Source of the DNA: Flavobacterium turcicum
GTDB lineage: Bacteria > Bacteroidota > Bacteroidia > Flavobacteriales > Flavobacteriaceae
Reading direction: 5' to 3'
DNA length: 33,375 nt
Assembly (NCBI RefSeq): GCF_011365745.1
Contig: NZ_JAAOBY010000006.1
Location: 40,270-73,644, forward strand
Made by a program: the position numbers and the translations under genes. The notes beneath the pieces are model-generated. The model was given only the letters and a program-made list of their open reading frames with translations, had not been told where the DNA came from and ran no database searches. Below are positions 23,592 through 33,374 of the stretch, one piece after another. Position 1 is the stretch's first letter, and each line of letters starts with the position of its first letter.

Positions 23592-23759
23592 TTAATACTA
23601 AAATCTGTTTCTATGTTTTTGATGAAATACTAATCTGATCAAGTTTTGACTTTTTTCAGGTATGTTTTTTTGTTCAAATTTTGTGTAAGCAGTTGACTTC
23701 TCACGTCCCTAGGAATTCTCAATTCCAAGTATTTAATCGCTTAATTACCATTTTACATC

Positions 23760-24842
23760 ATGAATAAATTTCTTGTATTTACAGGCTTAATCGCCGTTTT
23801 ATGCTTTACAAGCTGTACCACAAAAAAAGAAGAAAAAGAAGAAGCTGCAATTTTCACGGTTACCAATCCGATAAAAATTGATACTTCGTTTACCAAGCAA
23901 TATGTCTCTCAAATTCGCTCGATTCAAAACATTGAAATTCGTGCTCAAGAAAAAGGTTTTCTGCAAAATATATATGTTGACGAAGGTCAGTTTGTAAAAA
24001 AAGGCCAGCTCTTGTTTAAAATTATGCCAGGAATGTACCAAGCGGAGCTACTTCGAGCAAAGGCAGAAGCAAAAGGAGCTGAAATTGAACTGCAAAATGC
24101 AAAAATGCTGGCAGACAAAAATATTGTCTCTAAAAATGAACAAGCATTAGCAATTGCTAAATTAGAGCAAGCAAGAGCTGAAGTAGCCTTGGCTCAACTG
24201 CATTTATCGTTTACTGAAATTAGAGCTCCATTTGACGGAACTATTGACCGAATTCCAAAAAAATTAGGAAGTCTTATTGAAGAAGGAGAATTATTGACTA
24301 GTCTTTCAGATAACAGTCAAATGTTTGCCTATTTCAATGTTTCAGAGCCTGAATATTTAGATTATCAAACCAATATCAAAGACCGTGCAAATACAAATGT
24401 GAGCTTGCTATTGGCGAACAATACGGTTTACCAATCCAAAGGAAATGTTGAGGTAATTGAAAGTGAATTTAATAATGAGACTGGAAATATTGCCTTTCGT
24501 GCTCGATTTCCTAATACAAAAAAGTTGCTAAAACACGGCGAAACAGGATCAGTGCAAATGTTGGTTCCTCTGCGAAATGCAATTGTAATTCCTCAAAAAG
24601 CTACTTACGAAATTCAAGATAAAAAATATGTTTTTGTAGTCAATAAAAACAATGTTTTAGAGTCTAAAGAGATTAAGGTTACAGGCGAAATTCCAGATTT
24701 GTTTGTAATTGCCAGCGGTATTACTGAGAATGACAAAATTGTACTAGAAGGAGTTCAAAAAGTGAAGGACGACGAAAAAATTAAGTACAATTATGTTTCG
24801 CCTAAAGAAGTCATTACTCATTTGCGCTTAAAAGCCGAATAA
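23760..24842 (+). CDS. RND efflux periplasmic adaptor (membrane fusion protein), lipoprotein
   Basis: This 360-residue adaptor of the HlyD/AcrA type links the inner-membrane pump to the outer-membrane channel. A lipoprotein signal (LIAVLCFTSCTTK, Cys 19) anchors it. The first lipoyl half is IEIRAQEKGFLQNIYVDEGQ; an alpha-helical hairpin rich in Ala, Glu and Lys follows at about residues 95-145; the second lipoyl half is FTEIRAPFDGTIDRI. Beta-barrel and membrane-proximal domains come last, with VLEGVQKVKDDEKIKYNYV. It is the first gene of the pump operon adaptor-permease-channel. Substrates are unknown. A small inverted repeat (23712-23726) lies 33 nt upstream. Confidence 0.93.
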   Translation: MNKFLVFTGLIAVLCFTSCTTKKEEKEEAAIFTVTNPIKIDTSFTKQYVSQIRSIQNIEIRAQEKGFLQNIYVDEGQFVKKGQLLFKIMPGMYQAELLRAKAEAKGAEIELQNAKMLADKNIVSKNEQALAIAKLEQARAEVALAQLHLSFTEIRAPFDGTIDRIPKKLGSLIEEGELLTSLSDNSQMFAYFNVSEPEYLDYQTNIKDRANTNVSLLLANNTVYQSKGNVEVIESEFNNETGNIAFRARFPNTKKLLKHGETGSVQMLVPLRNAIVIPQKATYEIQDKKYVFVVNKNNVLESKEIKVTGEIPDLFVIASGITENDKIVLEGVQKVKDDEKIKYNYVSPKEVITHLRLKAE

Positions 24843-24897
24843 AGTATTCTACTAGATTGCATACTGCGATAAAAAACTTTTTTTACTAAAATGCATG

Positions 24898-24928
24898 GGA
24901 TGAATCCAATTTCAGTTGGGTTCTATCC
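24898..24928 (+). other. Intercistronic hairpin between adaptor and permease genes
   Basis: GGAT plus GAATCCAA (24898-24909) pairs with TTGGGTTC plus ATCC (24916-24928) with one bulged T and a 6-nt loop. It is not followed by a T run, so it is not a typical terminator. It may stabilise the upstream message or mark a processing site. Confidence 0.5.
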
Positions 24929-24946
24929 TAAAAAACACCTCATATT

Positions 24947-27900
24947 ATGTTTAATAAATTTATTCAAAGACCTGTGCTGTCGATAGTGATATCGCTCATA
25001 ATTGTCTTTTTAGGAGTATTGGCATTACTGAATTTGCCAGTGACTCAATTCCCTTCTATTTCCCCGCCACGGGTGAATGTTACGGCAGCTTTTCCGGGCT
25101 CTAATGGAGAGTTGATGATTAAATCGGTAATTATTCCTTTAGAGAAAGCCTTGAATGGTGTACCCGGAATGAAATACATGACTTCAGATGCTGGAAATGA
25201 CGGAGAAGCAAGTATTCAAGTTGTATTTAATTTGGGTACAGATCCTAATCAAGCAGCGATCAATGTACAAAACAGAGTAGCTTCGGTAGTAAACAAATTG
25301 CCACCATTAGTAGTTCGTGAAGGAGTCAAGATTACCCGTGAAGAATCCAGTATGTTAATGTATGTGAACTTATACAGTACAGATAAAAATACGGATCAAA
25401 AATTCTTATACAACTTTGCTGAAATCAATATTTTATCAGAATTGAAAAGGGTAAATGGAGTAGGATTTGCTGATGTATTGGGGAATCGTGAATATGCGAT
25501 GCGTATTTGGTTGAAACCTGACAGAATGTTAGCCTATAAAATTTCTACAGATGAAGTTATGGAGGCCCTAGCGAGTCAGAGTCTCGAAGCTTCACCCGGA
25601 AAAACGGGAGAAAGTTCTGGTAAAAGAACTCAAGCTTTTGAATATGTACTTAAGTATTCAGGACGATTTACGACCAAAGAGCAATATGGAAATGTTATTT
25701 TGAGATCGAATCCTGATGGCGAAATTTTACGATTAAAGGATGTTGCCAATGTTGAATTTGGTAGTTCCATGTACGATATCTATTCTAATTTGAATGGTAA
25801 ACCGTCTGCAGCTATTGTATTGAAGCAGTCCTACGGAAGTAATGCCAGTCAAGTAATTAAGGATGTCAAATTAAAATTAGCTGAAATTAAGAAAAACTCT
25901 TTCCCGAAAGGAATGGAATATGAAATCAGTTATGACGTTTCTAAATTCTTAGATGCTTCTATCGAGAAAGTTGTTCACACTTTAGTCGAAGCTTTTATCT
26001 TAGTAGGTCTAGTCGTATTTATCTTTCTTGGCGATTGGCGATCAACCATTATTCCAGCCATAGCCGTACCAGTTTCGTTAGTAGGAACATTTATGTTCAT
26101 GCAGTTATTTGGTATTACTTTAAACTTAATTACGCTTTTCGCCTTAGTACTAGCCATTGGAGTCGTCGTCGATGATGCCATTGTAGTCATCGAGGCGGTG
26201 CATGCCAAGATGGAGGAAGAGCATCTTTCGCCCTTAAAAGCCACTAAAAAAGCCATGCATGAAATTGCAGGAGCTATTATCGCGATTACCTTCTTGATGG
26301 CAGCTGTGTTTATTCCTGTGGCATTCATGTCAGGACCGGTAGGTATTTTTTACCGCCAATTTTCCATAACAATGGCAACAGCTATTATACTTTCTGGTAT
26401 CGTAGCCTTAACGCTTACGCCGGCACTTTGTGCGATTATGTTGAAAAATAATCACGGAAAAGCTAAGAAACGAACTCCTGTAAACAGATTTTTAGATGCT
26501 TTTAATTCAAGATTTAATACTACTGCGGACAAGTATCAAAGAGTTTTAAAAACTATTGTTAGTAGAAGAGTAGTGACCTTTGTAGCACTTGTAGGCTTTT
26601 GTGTGGGTACTTGGTTGGTAAGTAGTACGGTTCCTTCTGGATTTATTCCTAATGAGGATCAAGGAATGTTCTATGCAATTATTCAAACGCCACCGGGTTC
26701 TTCTCTCGAAAGAACAGACAATGTTGCTGAAAAGCTTCAAAAAATTGCCGAAACGGTAGATGGTGTGCAATCGGTATCTGCTTTGGCAGGATATGAAATT
26801 TTGACTGAAGGTACTGGTGCCAATGCTGGAACTTGTTTGATCAACTTGAAAGATTGGAGCGAGCGTAAACATTCTGTACAAGAAATTATGCTTGAACTAG
26901 AGGAAAAAACGAAAGACATTCCCGGAGCTAATATCGAATTTTTTCAACCACCAGCGGTGCCAGGTTATGGAGCAGCAGGAGGTTTTGAGCTTCGTTTGCT
27001 TGACAAAGCGGGTTCTGGAGATTATAAAAAAATGGAAACAGTCAATGCTGATTTTGTGAAGGAATTGAACAAACGACCTGAGCTAGCTTCCGTTTTTAGT
27101 TTTTACAGTGCTAGTTTCCCACAATTTATGATGAAAGTGGATAATGATTTAGCCCAACAAAAAGGAGTTTCGATTGAGAATGCGATGAATACTCTTTCGA
27201 CCTTGGTTGGTAGTAATTATGAAATCAGTTTTATCAAATACGGTTTTAACTATAAGGTAATCGTGCAAGCAGCTCCAGAATACCGCGCTTTGCCCGAAGA
27301 TATTTTAAAATTATACGTCAAAAACAATAAGGACGAAATGGTTCCTTACTCTGCTTTCATGAAATTAGAGAAAGTGTACGGACTGTCGGAAATTACAAGA
27401 CACAATATGTACAACTCCTCTGAAATTAGTGGAGCAGCAGCTCCAGGGTATAGTAGTGGTGCTGCGATCAAAGCTGTGCAAGAGGTGGCACAAGCAAAAT
27501 TACCTCGTGGTTTTGGAATTGATTGGGCCGGTATCTCTGCTGATGAGGTGGCGCAGGGCAATCAAGCCATTTGGGTTTTTCTAATTTGTTTGGGCTTTGT
27601 GTATTTGGTTTTAGCTGCACAGTATGAAAGTTTTATTTTACCCTTATCGGTGATTTTATCTTTACCTCCAGGTATTTTTGGAGCCTTCTTATTACTAAAA
27701 TTTACAGGCTTAGAAAACAATATTTATGCACAAGTAGCCATGGTTATGCTTATTGGATTGCTTGGTAAAAATGCCGTTTTGATTGTCGAATTTGCTATTC
27801 AAAGGCACGCCGCTGGTAAAACAGTGCTAGAAGCGGCAATGGAAGGTGCAAAAGCAAGGTTTCGTCCTATCTTGATGACTTCGTTTGCCTTTATTGCGGG

Positions 27901-28117
27901 TTTACTTCCGCTAGTTTTTGCAAGTGGTCCGGGAAAAATTGGTAACCAAACCATTGGTACCGCTGCTGCTGGAGGAATGCTTTTGGGTACCATTTGTGGA
28001 GTATTTGTTATTCCCGGATTGTACTACGTTTTTGGTCGCATTGCAGAAAAATACAAATTAGTTAAAAATGAAAACGAAAATCCATTAACCGAAGAAATTG
28101 ATAACAATCATGCTTAA
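24947..28117 (+). CDS. RND multidrug efflux permease (HAE1/AcrB type)
   Basis: This 1056-residue inner-membrane proton-driven pump has the usual length for AcrB homologues (about 1050). The N-terminus MFNKFIQRPVLSIVISLIIV is the typical first helix, and RVNVTAAFPGSNGELM is a porter-domain motif. The proton-relay residues are present: D409 and D410 in GVVVDDAIVVIEAV (helix 4) and K941 in GLLGKNAVLIVEFA (helix 10). Two large periplasmic loops and 12 predicted helices fit the family. The presence of DD and the AcrB-like helix 4 favour the hydrophobe/amphiphile (HAE1) group over heavy-metal pumps. It overlaps the following TolC-type gene by 8 bp. Substrates cannot be inferred. Confidence 0.96.
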   Translation: MFNKFIQRPVLSIVISLIIVFLGVLALLNLPVTQFPSISPPRVNVTAAFPGSNGELMIKSVIIPLEKALNGVPGMKYMTSDAGNDGEASIQVVFNLGTDPNQAAINVQNRVASVVNKLPPLVVREGVKITREESSMLMYVNLYSTDKNTDQKFLYNFAEINILSELKRVNGVGFADVLGNREYAMRIWLKPDRMLAYKISTDEVMEALASQSLEASPGKTGESSGKRTQAFEYVLKYSGRFTTKEQYGNVILRSNPDGEILRLKDVANVEFGSSMYDIYSNLNGKPSAAIVLKQSYGSNASQVIKDVKLKLAEIKKNSFPKGMEYEISYDVSKFLDASIEKVVHTLVEAFILVGLVVFIFLGDWRSTIIPAIAVPVSLVGTFMFMQLFGITLNLITLFALVLAIGVVVDDAIVVIEAVHAKMEEEHLSPLKATKKAMHEIAGAIIAITFLMAAVFIPVAFMSGPVGIFYRQFSITMATAIILSGIVALTLTPALCAIMLKNNHGKAKKRTPVNRFLDAFNSRFNTTADKYQRVLKTIVSRRVVTFVALVGFCVGTWLVSSTVPSGFIPNEDQGMFYAIIQTPPGSSLERTDNVAEKLQKIAETVDGVQSVSALAGYEILTEGTGANAGTCLINLKDWSERKHSVQEIMLELEEKTKDIPGANIEFFQPPAVPGYGAAGGFELRLLDKAGSGDYKKMETVNADFVKELNKRPELASVFSFYSASFPQFMMKVDNDLAQQKGVSIENAMNTLSTLVGSNYEISFIKYGFNYKVIVQAAPEYRALPEDILKLYVKNNKDEMVPYSAFMKLEKVYGLSEITRHNMYNSSEISGAAAPGYSSGAAIKAVQEVAQAKLPRGFGIDWAGISADEVAQGNQAIWVFLICLGFVYLVLAAQYESFILPLSVILSLPPGIFGAFLLLKFTGLENNIYAQVAMVMLIGLLGKNAVLIVEFAIQRHAAGKTVLEAAMEGAKARFRPILMTSFAFIAGLLPLVFASGPGKIGNQTIGTAAAGGMLLGTICGVFVIPGLYYVFGRIAEKYKLVKNENENPLTEEIDNNHA

Positions 28118-29540
28118 AAGTAAGTCTTATAAATATCTTATCCCGCTAGGCATGTGCTTAGCGGTGGTAAGTTGTACGCCTAAGCTAGCTCCATTAGCAG
28201 CAAGCAAAGTGGTTCCCGAATCATTTGAAAAAAGTACAGATACGAATACTATTGCCGTTACGCCTTGGCGAACGTATTTCAAAGATCCTAATTTGATCAA
28301 TTTGATTGATACGGCCCTGAAAAACAATCAGGAGTTACTGATCACATTGCAAGAAATTGAAATTGCCAAAAATGACATTCGCGTTCGCAAAGGAGCCTTA
28401 TTGCCACAAGTAGGTGTAGGAGCTGGTGCTGGAATCGAAAAAGTAGGTCGCTATACCAGTCAAGGTGCTGGCGATGCTTCTACCGAAATTAGTCCCGGAA
28501 AAGAAATGCCAGATCCACTAGGTGATTTGAAAATTGCTGCCTACGCACACTGGGAAGTCGACATCTGGAAAAAGTTACGCAATTCAAAAAAAGCGGCGGT
28601 AAGTCGCTATTTGGCCACGGTTGAAGGGAAGAATTTTGTAATCACCAGTCTTATTGCTGAAGTTGCTGATTCGTATTATGAATTAGTTGCTTTAGACAAT
28701 CAATTGGCAATTGTAAAACAAACCATCGCTTTACAATCTGATGCGCTAGAAATTGTAAAATTTCAAAAACAAGCCGCTAGAAGTACGGAATTAGCAGTAC
28801 AGAAATTCCAAGCCGAAGTCATGGCCTCTAGAAGTATGGAATTTGAATTGCTTCAAAAAATCAAGGAAACAGAAAATACCATCAACTTTTTACTCGGACA
28901 ATATCCGCAGGAAATTAAACGAGATAGTGTTGTTTTTGATGCTGGTTTGCCAGCCATAGTTCAAGCTGGTGTTCCTGCTCAATTGCTTGCCAATCGTCCG
29001 GATATTAAACAAGCTGAATTAGAATTAGAAGCTGCTAAACTGGATGTAAAAACGGCTCGCGCTGAGTTTTATCCGTCCTTAGATATTACAGCTGCGTTAG
29101 GTTTTAACGCTTTTAAACCAAATTATTTATTTAAAATGCCAGAGTCTTTGCTCTATTCTTTGGTGGGAGATGTAGTCGCGCCTTTGATCAATAGAAATGC
29201 GCTCAAAGCCGAGTATAGCTCTGCTAATGCGAGACAAATACAAGCGTTGTATAATTATGAACGTACCATTTTAAATGCGTATTTAGAAGTTTCTAGTCAG
29301 TTGTCTAAAATCAATAACTTAGAAAAAAGCTATGATTTAAAATCCCAACAAGTAGCTGCGTTAAACCGCTCTATTGATGTGGCTGGCGATTTATTCAAGT
29401 CAGCCAGAGTAGATTATTTTGAGGTGTTGATGACACAACGTGACGCATTAGAGTCAAAACTCGAATTAATCGAAACTAAAAAAGCCCAACTTAATGCCGT
29501 AGTTCACGTATACCGTGAATTAGGCGGCGGGTGGAAGTAA
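28110..29540 (+). CDS. TolC/OprM-type outer-membrane efflux lipoprotein (NodT family)
   Basis: The start is ATG 28110 (476 residues), which overlaps the permease stop by 8 bp; a TTG four codons upstream is less likely. The N-terminus MLKSKSYKYLIPLGMCLAVV with lipobox VVSC indicates a lipidated outer-membrane factor. Two OEP repeats follow, each with a long coiled alpha-helical hairpin. Visible markers are PWRTYFKDPNLINLIDTALK, NNQELLITLQEIEIAKNDIR, AYAHWEVDIWKKLRNSKKAA, LLANRPDIKQAELELEAAKL and DYFEVLMTQRDALESKL. It would form the trimeric exit duct of the pump encoded by the two preceding genes. A strong terminator follows at 29617-29675. Confidence 0.94.
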   Translation: MLKSKSYKYLIPLGMCLAVVSCTPKLAPLAASKVVPESFEKSTDTNTIAVTPWRTYFKDPNLINLIDTALKNNQELLITLQEIEIAKNDIRVRKGALLPQVGVGAGAGIEKVGRYTSQGAGDASTEISPGKEMPDPLGDLKIAAYAHWEVDIWKKLRNSKKAAVSRYLATVEGKNFVITSLIAEVADSYYELVALDNQLAIVKQTIALQSDALEIVKFQKQAARSTELAVQKFQAEVMASRSMEFELLQKIKETENTINFLLGQYPQEIKRDSVVFDAGLPAIVQAGVPAQLLANRPDIKQAELELEAAKLDVKTARAEFYPSLDITAALGFNAFKPNYLFKMPESLLYSLVGDVVAPLINRNALKAEYSSANARQIQALYNYERTILNAYLEVSSQLSKINNLEKSYDLKSQQVAALNRSIDVAGDLFKSARVDYFEVLMTQRDALESKLELIETKKAQLNAVVHVYRELGGGWK

Positions 29541-29616
29541 GAGTTAGAATAAAAACTGAAACTGTGTAGCAATTCGAGTAGTGCCCACAGCTAAGATAAA
29601 ATTGATTCAAAGTTAT

Positions 29617-29675
29617 AAATCGTGAATTAGAACCTGTATTTGGGTTTTAATTCACGATTTTTTTTTTTTTTTTTT
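29617..29675 (+). terminator. Terminator of the RND efflux operon
   Basis: AAATCGTGAATTA (29617-29629) pairs with TAATTCACGATTT (29648-29660) over 13 bp and runs into 18 consecutive T residues (29658-29675). Confidence 0.92.
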
Positions 29676-29948
29676 CAGGTTTGAAATGTTTTTAAGTGTA
29701 TGCTGAAGGAAAATTTCAAGTCAGTACATTTTTTTGTGTTCGATTGTGCTTAGTGTCATAGTGCTTTATTAAAAAAAATATACGGCTTTATTTCTAGTTG
29801 TCTACAAAAGGATGCAATTATCACCAATCCAAGGCCATAGAACTACTTTTATACAATACGATTTACGTTCTATTTAAAATTATCTTGTATTTAGAGTAAC
29901 ACCAATGTATGCCCTGAAAGTGGAGCAACAACATCACAAACCAATCAA
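29676..29948. other. Intergenic gap after the efflux operon terminator
   Basis: The full gene-free stretch is 29541-29948. Beyond the terminator I see no gene, tRNA or repeat. The two flanking genes are convergent. Confidence 0.5.
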
Positions 29949-30962
29949 TTATTTGGCATAATACGCCAGAGACTTTTGAATATCACTTTTCATCTGATTG
30001 CGGAAATAGTCGGGTCGAATCACCTCAAGACCACTGCCAAAACCAAGAAAAATACGTGCTAATTCATAATTTGGAATCACAAATAAGTGAATAATAATGC
30101 TGCCATCTTCATTTTGTTTGATCAATCGTTGTGAATTATGTAAGGGTTTAGTAAGCACATAAGGAGCATTAATAGAGTCAATCCAGAGTTCAAATCGATG
30201 GGGACGTAAGCCTGTATTCACAGTCACTCCCACCACATTTTTGTAATACAGGTCCGCATTAAAATTTTCCTCTAAATGAGGCATATTAAAATCATAATCA
30301 ATAGCAATGATCCTATCCAATGCCAAATTAGTTATGGGCTGGTTTTTCTTTCTTCTTCCTATCAAGAACCATCTGTTGTTAAACTCTTTCAGTATAAATC
30401 CATGAAAATGAAAGACCGTTTCCTCTTGCGATTTGAAAGACTTGTAGGTAATTACCAAAACTGTTTTTTTAATAATGGCTTGGTAAATTTCCTCTAAAAA
30501 TGGTAAGCCTTTCAGTTTTTCGTTTTTGTCTAAGTAAATCACCGGTTGTGTTTGAGACTTTTCGGCATAGATCTTATCCTCTAAACGTTGCAAAATATCA
30601 GACACATCATTAAACAAAGAAAAGTCTTTAAACTGTTTCAGCATTGAAACCGTTTCTGTGAGTACATTAATATCCGTTTCCGTCAGCGGAATATTCGTAA
30701 TCGTAAATTCCTCGTCTTCATATGTATAATACTTTTTGTCATACACCACAATGGGCGCATTGTAGCCCAGTTTTTCGCTACGCATCAACTGAATATCCAT
30801 TTGAACCGTTCTCTTGCTTACCGTATTTTCCCTTCCTTCGTATTCAAACAAAGCCTCAGAACAAGCCGCAATCAAGTCCTCTAGCGTCCAAGTACGGTAT
30901 TTATTTTGCAAACACTTATCAATCGTTTTATACCGGATAAGCGCATTTTTATTTTGTGACAT
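29949..30962 (-). CDS. WYL-domain transcriptional regulator
   Basis: This 337-residue regulator has an N-terminal winged-helix DNA-binding part (residues 1-85, with YKTIDKCLQNKYRTWTLEDL and NTVSKRTVQMDIQLMR) and a linker of about 90-150. A WYL domain follows at about 155-225 (TVLVITYKSFKSQEET, FNNRWFLIGRR, LALDRIIAI), then a C-terminal WCX-like extension at about 235-335. WYL domains bind ligands, often nucleic acids or nucleotides, and control DNA-repair and defence genes in other bacteria. The gene lies downstream of the HD-hydrolase gene on the same strand, with the 143-bp repeat element between, and near the divergent rtcB homologue. It probably acts at the palindrome 31757-31778, but this is inferred. 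Confidence 0.92.
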   Translation of the reverse strand: MSQNKNALIRYKTIDKCLQNKYRTWTLEDLIAACSEALFEYEGRENTVSKRTVQMDIQLMRSEKLGYNAPIVVYDKKYYTYEDEEFTITNIPLTETDINVLTETVSMLKQFKDFSLFNDVSDILQRLEDKIYAEKSQTQPVIYLDKNEKLKGLPFLEEIYQAIIKKTVLVITYKSFKSQEETVFHFHGFILKEFNNRWFLIGRRKKNQPITNLALDRIIAIDYDFNMPHLEENFNADLYYKNVVGVTVNTGLRPHRFELWIDSINAPYVLTKPLHNSQRLIKQNEDGSIIIHLFVIPNYELARIFLGFGSGLEVIRPDYFRNQMKSDIQKSLAYYAK

Positions 30963-30977
30963 ATTTTCTTTTTTTTT

Positions 30978-31089
30978 GGGCGTGCCCCTCCGTAAAAACT
31001 ACGGGTCGGGTCATGCGCTGCAATCTTTTAGCACTTCCGCTACCGCTACAGCCCTAAAAGGATTTTCGCTACTACCCCTCACGCAAAGC
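30978..31089. repeat. Structured intergenic element, flavobacterial dispersed-repeat type
   Basis: The element runs from GGGCGTGCCCCTCCG, through CTACGGGTCGGGTC and GCTGCAATCTTTTAGC, to CCCTAAAAGGATTTTCGCTA and CCCCTCACGC. It is GC-richer than its surroundings. ATCTTTTAG and CTAAAAGGAT can pair as an internal hairpin with one bulge, and CCGTA...TACGG forms a small one. From memory this pattern (GGGCGT start, CGGGTCGGGC, AATCTTTT, AAAAGGAT, CCCTCACGC end) is a frequent intergenic repeat in Flavobacteriia. Only one copy is here. It separates the HD gene (ends 31106) from the WYL gene (starts 30962). Confidence 0.65.
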
Positions 31090-31105
31090 AACACTATTTT
31101 CAATT

Positions 31106-31717
31106 TCAGCTTAATAATTCAATTTCGCGTTGTATATTTTCTCTAGCTTGCGCTTCAAACCTAGTTCTAAATTCATCGGTTTGAAAAATAAATTCGTTTT
31201 CAAGAAAATGCTCCAATGCTTTCTTTCTACCAGGTTGGTATAAAAGAGTGGGATAAATTTTATACTCTTTCCTAATTTGATCACAATAAATGGTGTACTC
31301 GTTCCAGTCTTTAGCCAGTATTTTCAAATCAAAATCAATCAACCAGTTAATGTCTTCTATGTCGTTTTGTTGATGCAGTTGAGTTGCGCAAATCATGTCA
31401 AAAACCAATTGTTTATCCAGTGTGGTATTCTCAGGCAAAATAGACAAAGCCAGTTCAGCACTTTTTAACTCGTTGTCTTTTCGGGTCACTTTATAAATAA
31501 TATCGTGGTAAAAAATAGCGTACAAAACTTCATTAGGAAATTGCAACGCCTCTTTATAGCGGTCAAATAAAACAATCATTTCTTCCAGATGATTTAAATT
31601 ATGATAATGTCTCCCTTTAGCAGTATAGGCTTTTACTAAATCAAGCCAATTTATCAGGATTGCATTTTCATTAAAACCAATCTGGAGCAGTAAAGCAGTA
31701 TATCTATTTTGAAGCAT
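31106..31717 (-). CDS. Predicted metal-dependent HD-superfamily phosphohydrolase
   Basis: The protein has 203 residues and no signal peptide. The HD metal-binding set is visible: H37/H39 and H43 in GRHYHNLNHLEEM, the HD pair at 71-72 in AIFYHDIIYKV, a further His in CATQLHQ (H115) and Asp residues in WLIDFDLKIL (128-130). This matches the family of predicted HD phosphohydrolases in COG4339. Members are thought to hydrolyse phosphoester bonds in nucleotides or nucleic acids, but the substrate of this group is not established. Upstream it diverges from the rtcB homologue, sharing the palindromic promoter region; downstream lies the WYL regulator gene. The context suggests a role in RNA end processing or signalling. 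Confidence 0.85.
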   Translation of the reverse strand: MLQNRYTALLLQIGFNENAILINWLDLVKAYTAKGRHYHNLNHLEEMIVLFDRYKEALQFPNEVLYAIFYHDIIYKVTRKDNELKSAELALSILPENTTLDKQLVFDMICATQLHQQNDIEDINWLIDFDLKILAKDWNEYTIYCDQIRKEYKIYPTLLYQPGRKKALEHFLENEFIFQTDEFRTRFEAQARENIQREIELLS

Positions 31718-31734
31718 TTGCGCTGAGTTTGAAT

Positions 31735-31764
31735 CAAAAATACAATTCTTTTTATACTACGCAA
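31735..31764 (-). promoter_or_regulatory. Promoter of the HD-WYL gene pair
   Basis: On the minus strand TTG (31764-31762), a 19-nt spacer and TATTTTTG (31742-31735) match the Bacteroidota consensus. The TTG lies inside the left arm of the palindrome at 31757-31778. Confidence 0.65.
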
Positions 31765-31778
31765 AATAACTGCGTAGT
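31757..31778. promoter_or_regulatory. Palindromic operator candidate in the HD/rtcB divergent promoter region
   Basis: ACTACGCA (31757-31764) and TGCGTAGT (31771-31778) form a perfect 8-bp inverted repeat with a 6-nt spacer. It overlaps the -33 box of the HD gene and lies where the -33 region of rtcB would be, about 40 nt before the rtcB ATG. No T run follows, so it is not a terminator. A dimeric regulator, most likely the WYL protein, is the natural candidate to bind it. Confidence 0.65.
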
Positions 31779-31806
31779 AGGTTTTGAATATTTGTTGAAG
31801 AAATAA

Positions 31807-33201
<1,395 letters not shown>

Positions 33202-33205
33202 TAGC

Positions 33206-33245
33206 AAACCCAACAACCTCTTTTTAAAAGAAGTTGTTGGGTTTT
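33206..33245 (+). terminator. Terminator of rtcB
   Basis: AAACCCAACAAC (33206-33217) pairs with GTTGTTGGGTTT (33233-33244) over 12 bp, followed by TATTTG. It lies 4 bp after the rtcB stop, and its other face could end transcripts from the tRNA. Confidence 0.85.
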
Positions 33246-33250
33246 ATTTG

Positions 33251-33333
33251 TGACCACGGTGGGATTTGAACCCACACGCCCTTACGAGCACCACCCCCTC
33301 AAGATGGCAAGTCTACCGTTTCTCCACGTGGCC
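33251..33333 (-). tRNA. tRNA-Leu (anticodon GAG)
   Basis: On the minus strand, GGCCACG at the 5' end pairs with CGUGGUC at the 3' end over 7 bp, with discriminator A at 33251. The T-arm GUGGGUUCAAAUCCCAC is canonical, and a long variable arm (class II) contains GCUC...GGGC. The anticodon stem CCAUC/GGUGG encloses the loop UUGAGGG, giving anticodon GAG, which reads CUC and CUU. The 3' CCA is not encoded. The length of 83 nt is right for tRNA-Leu. Confidence 0.95.
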
Positions 33334-33342
33334 TAAAAAAAT

Positions 33343-33374
33343 AAAAGGCCAAGTAATAAATTACTCGACCTTTT
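33343..33374 (-). terminator. Hairpin upstream of tRNA-Leu, probable terminator of a gene beyond the window
   Basis: AAAAGG with CCTTTT (33343-33348 and 33369-33374) and AGTAAT with ATTACT (33352-33357 and 33360-33365) form an interrupted stem. On the minus strand it is followed by TTTTATTTTTTTA, so it could end a transcript entering from the right edge. Confidence 0.5.

Noticed and set aside
28098..28109. TTG start for the outer-membrane efflux protein
   Set aside because: ATG 28110 gives a normal lipoprotein signal and a short overlap with the permease gene.
30814..31146. Plus-strand 110-codon frame across the repeat element
   Set aside because: It is mostly antisense to the WYL gene and to the repeat, with no protein features.
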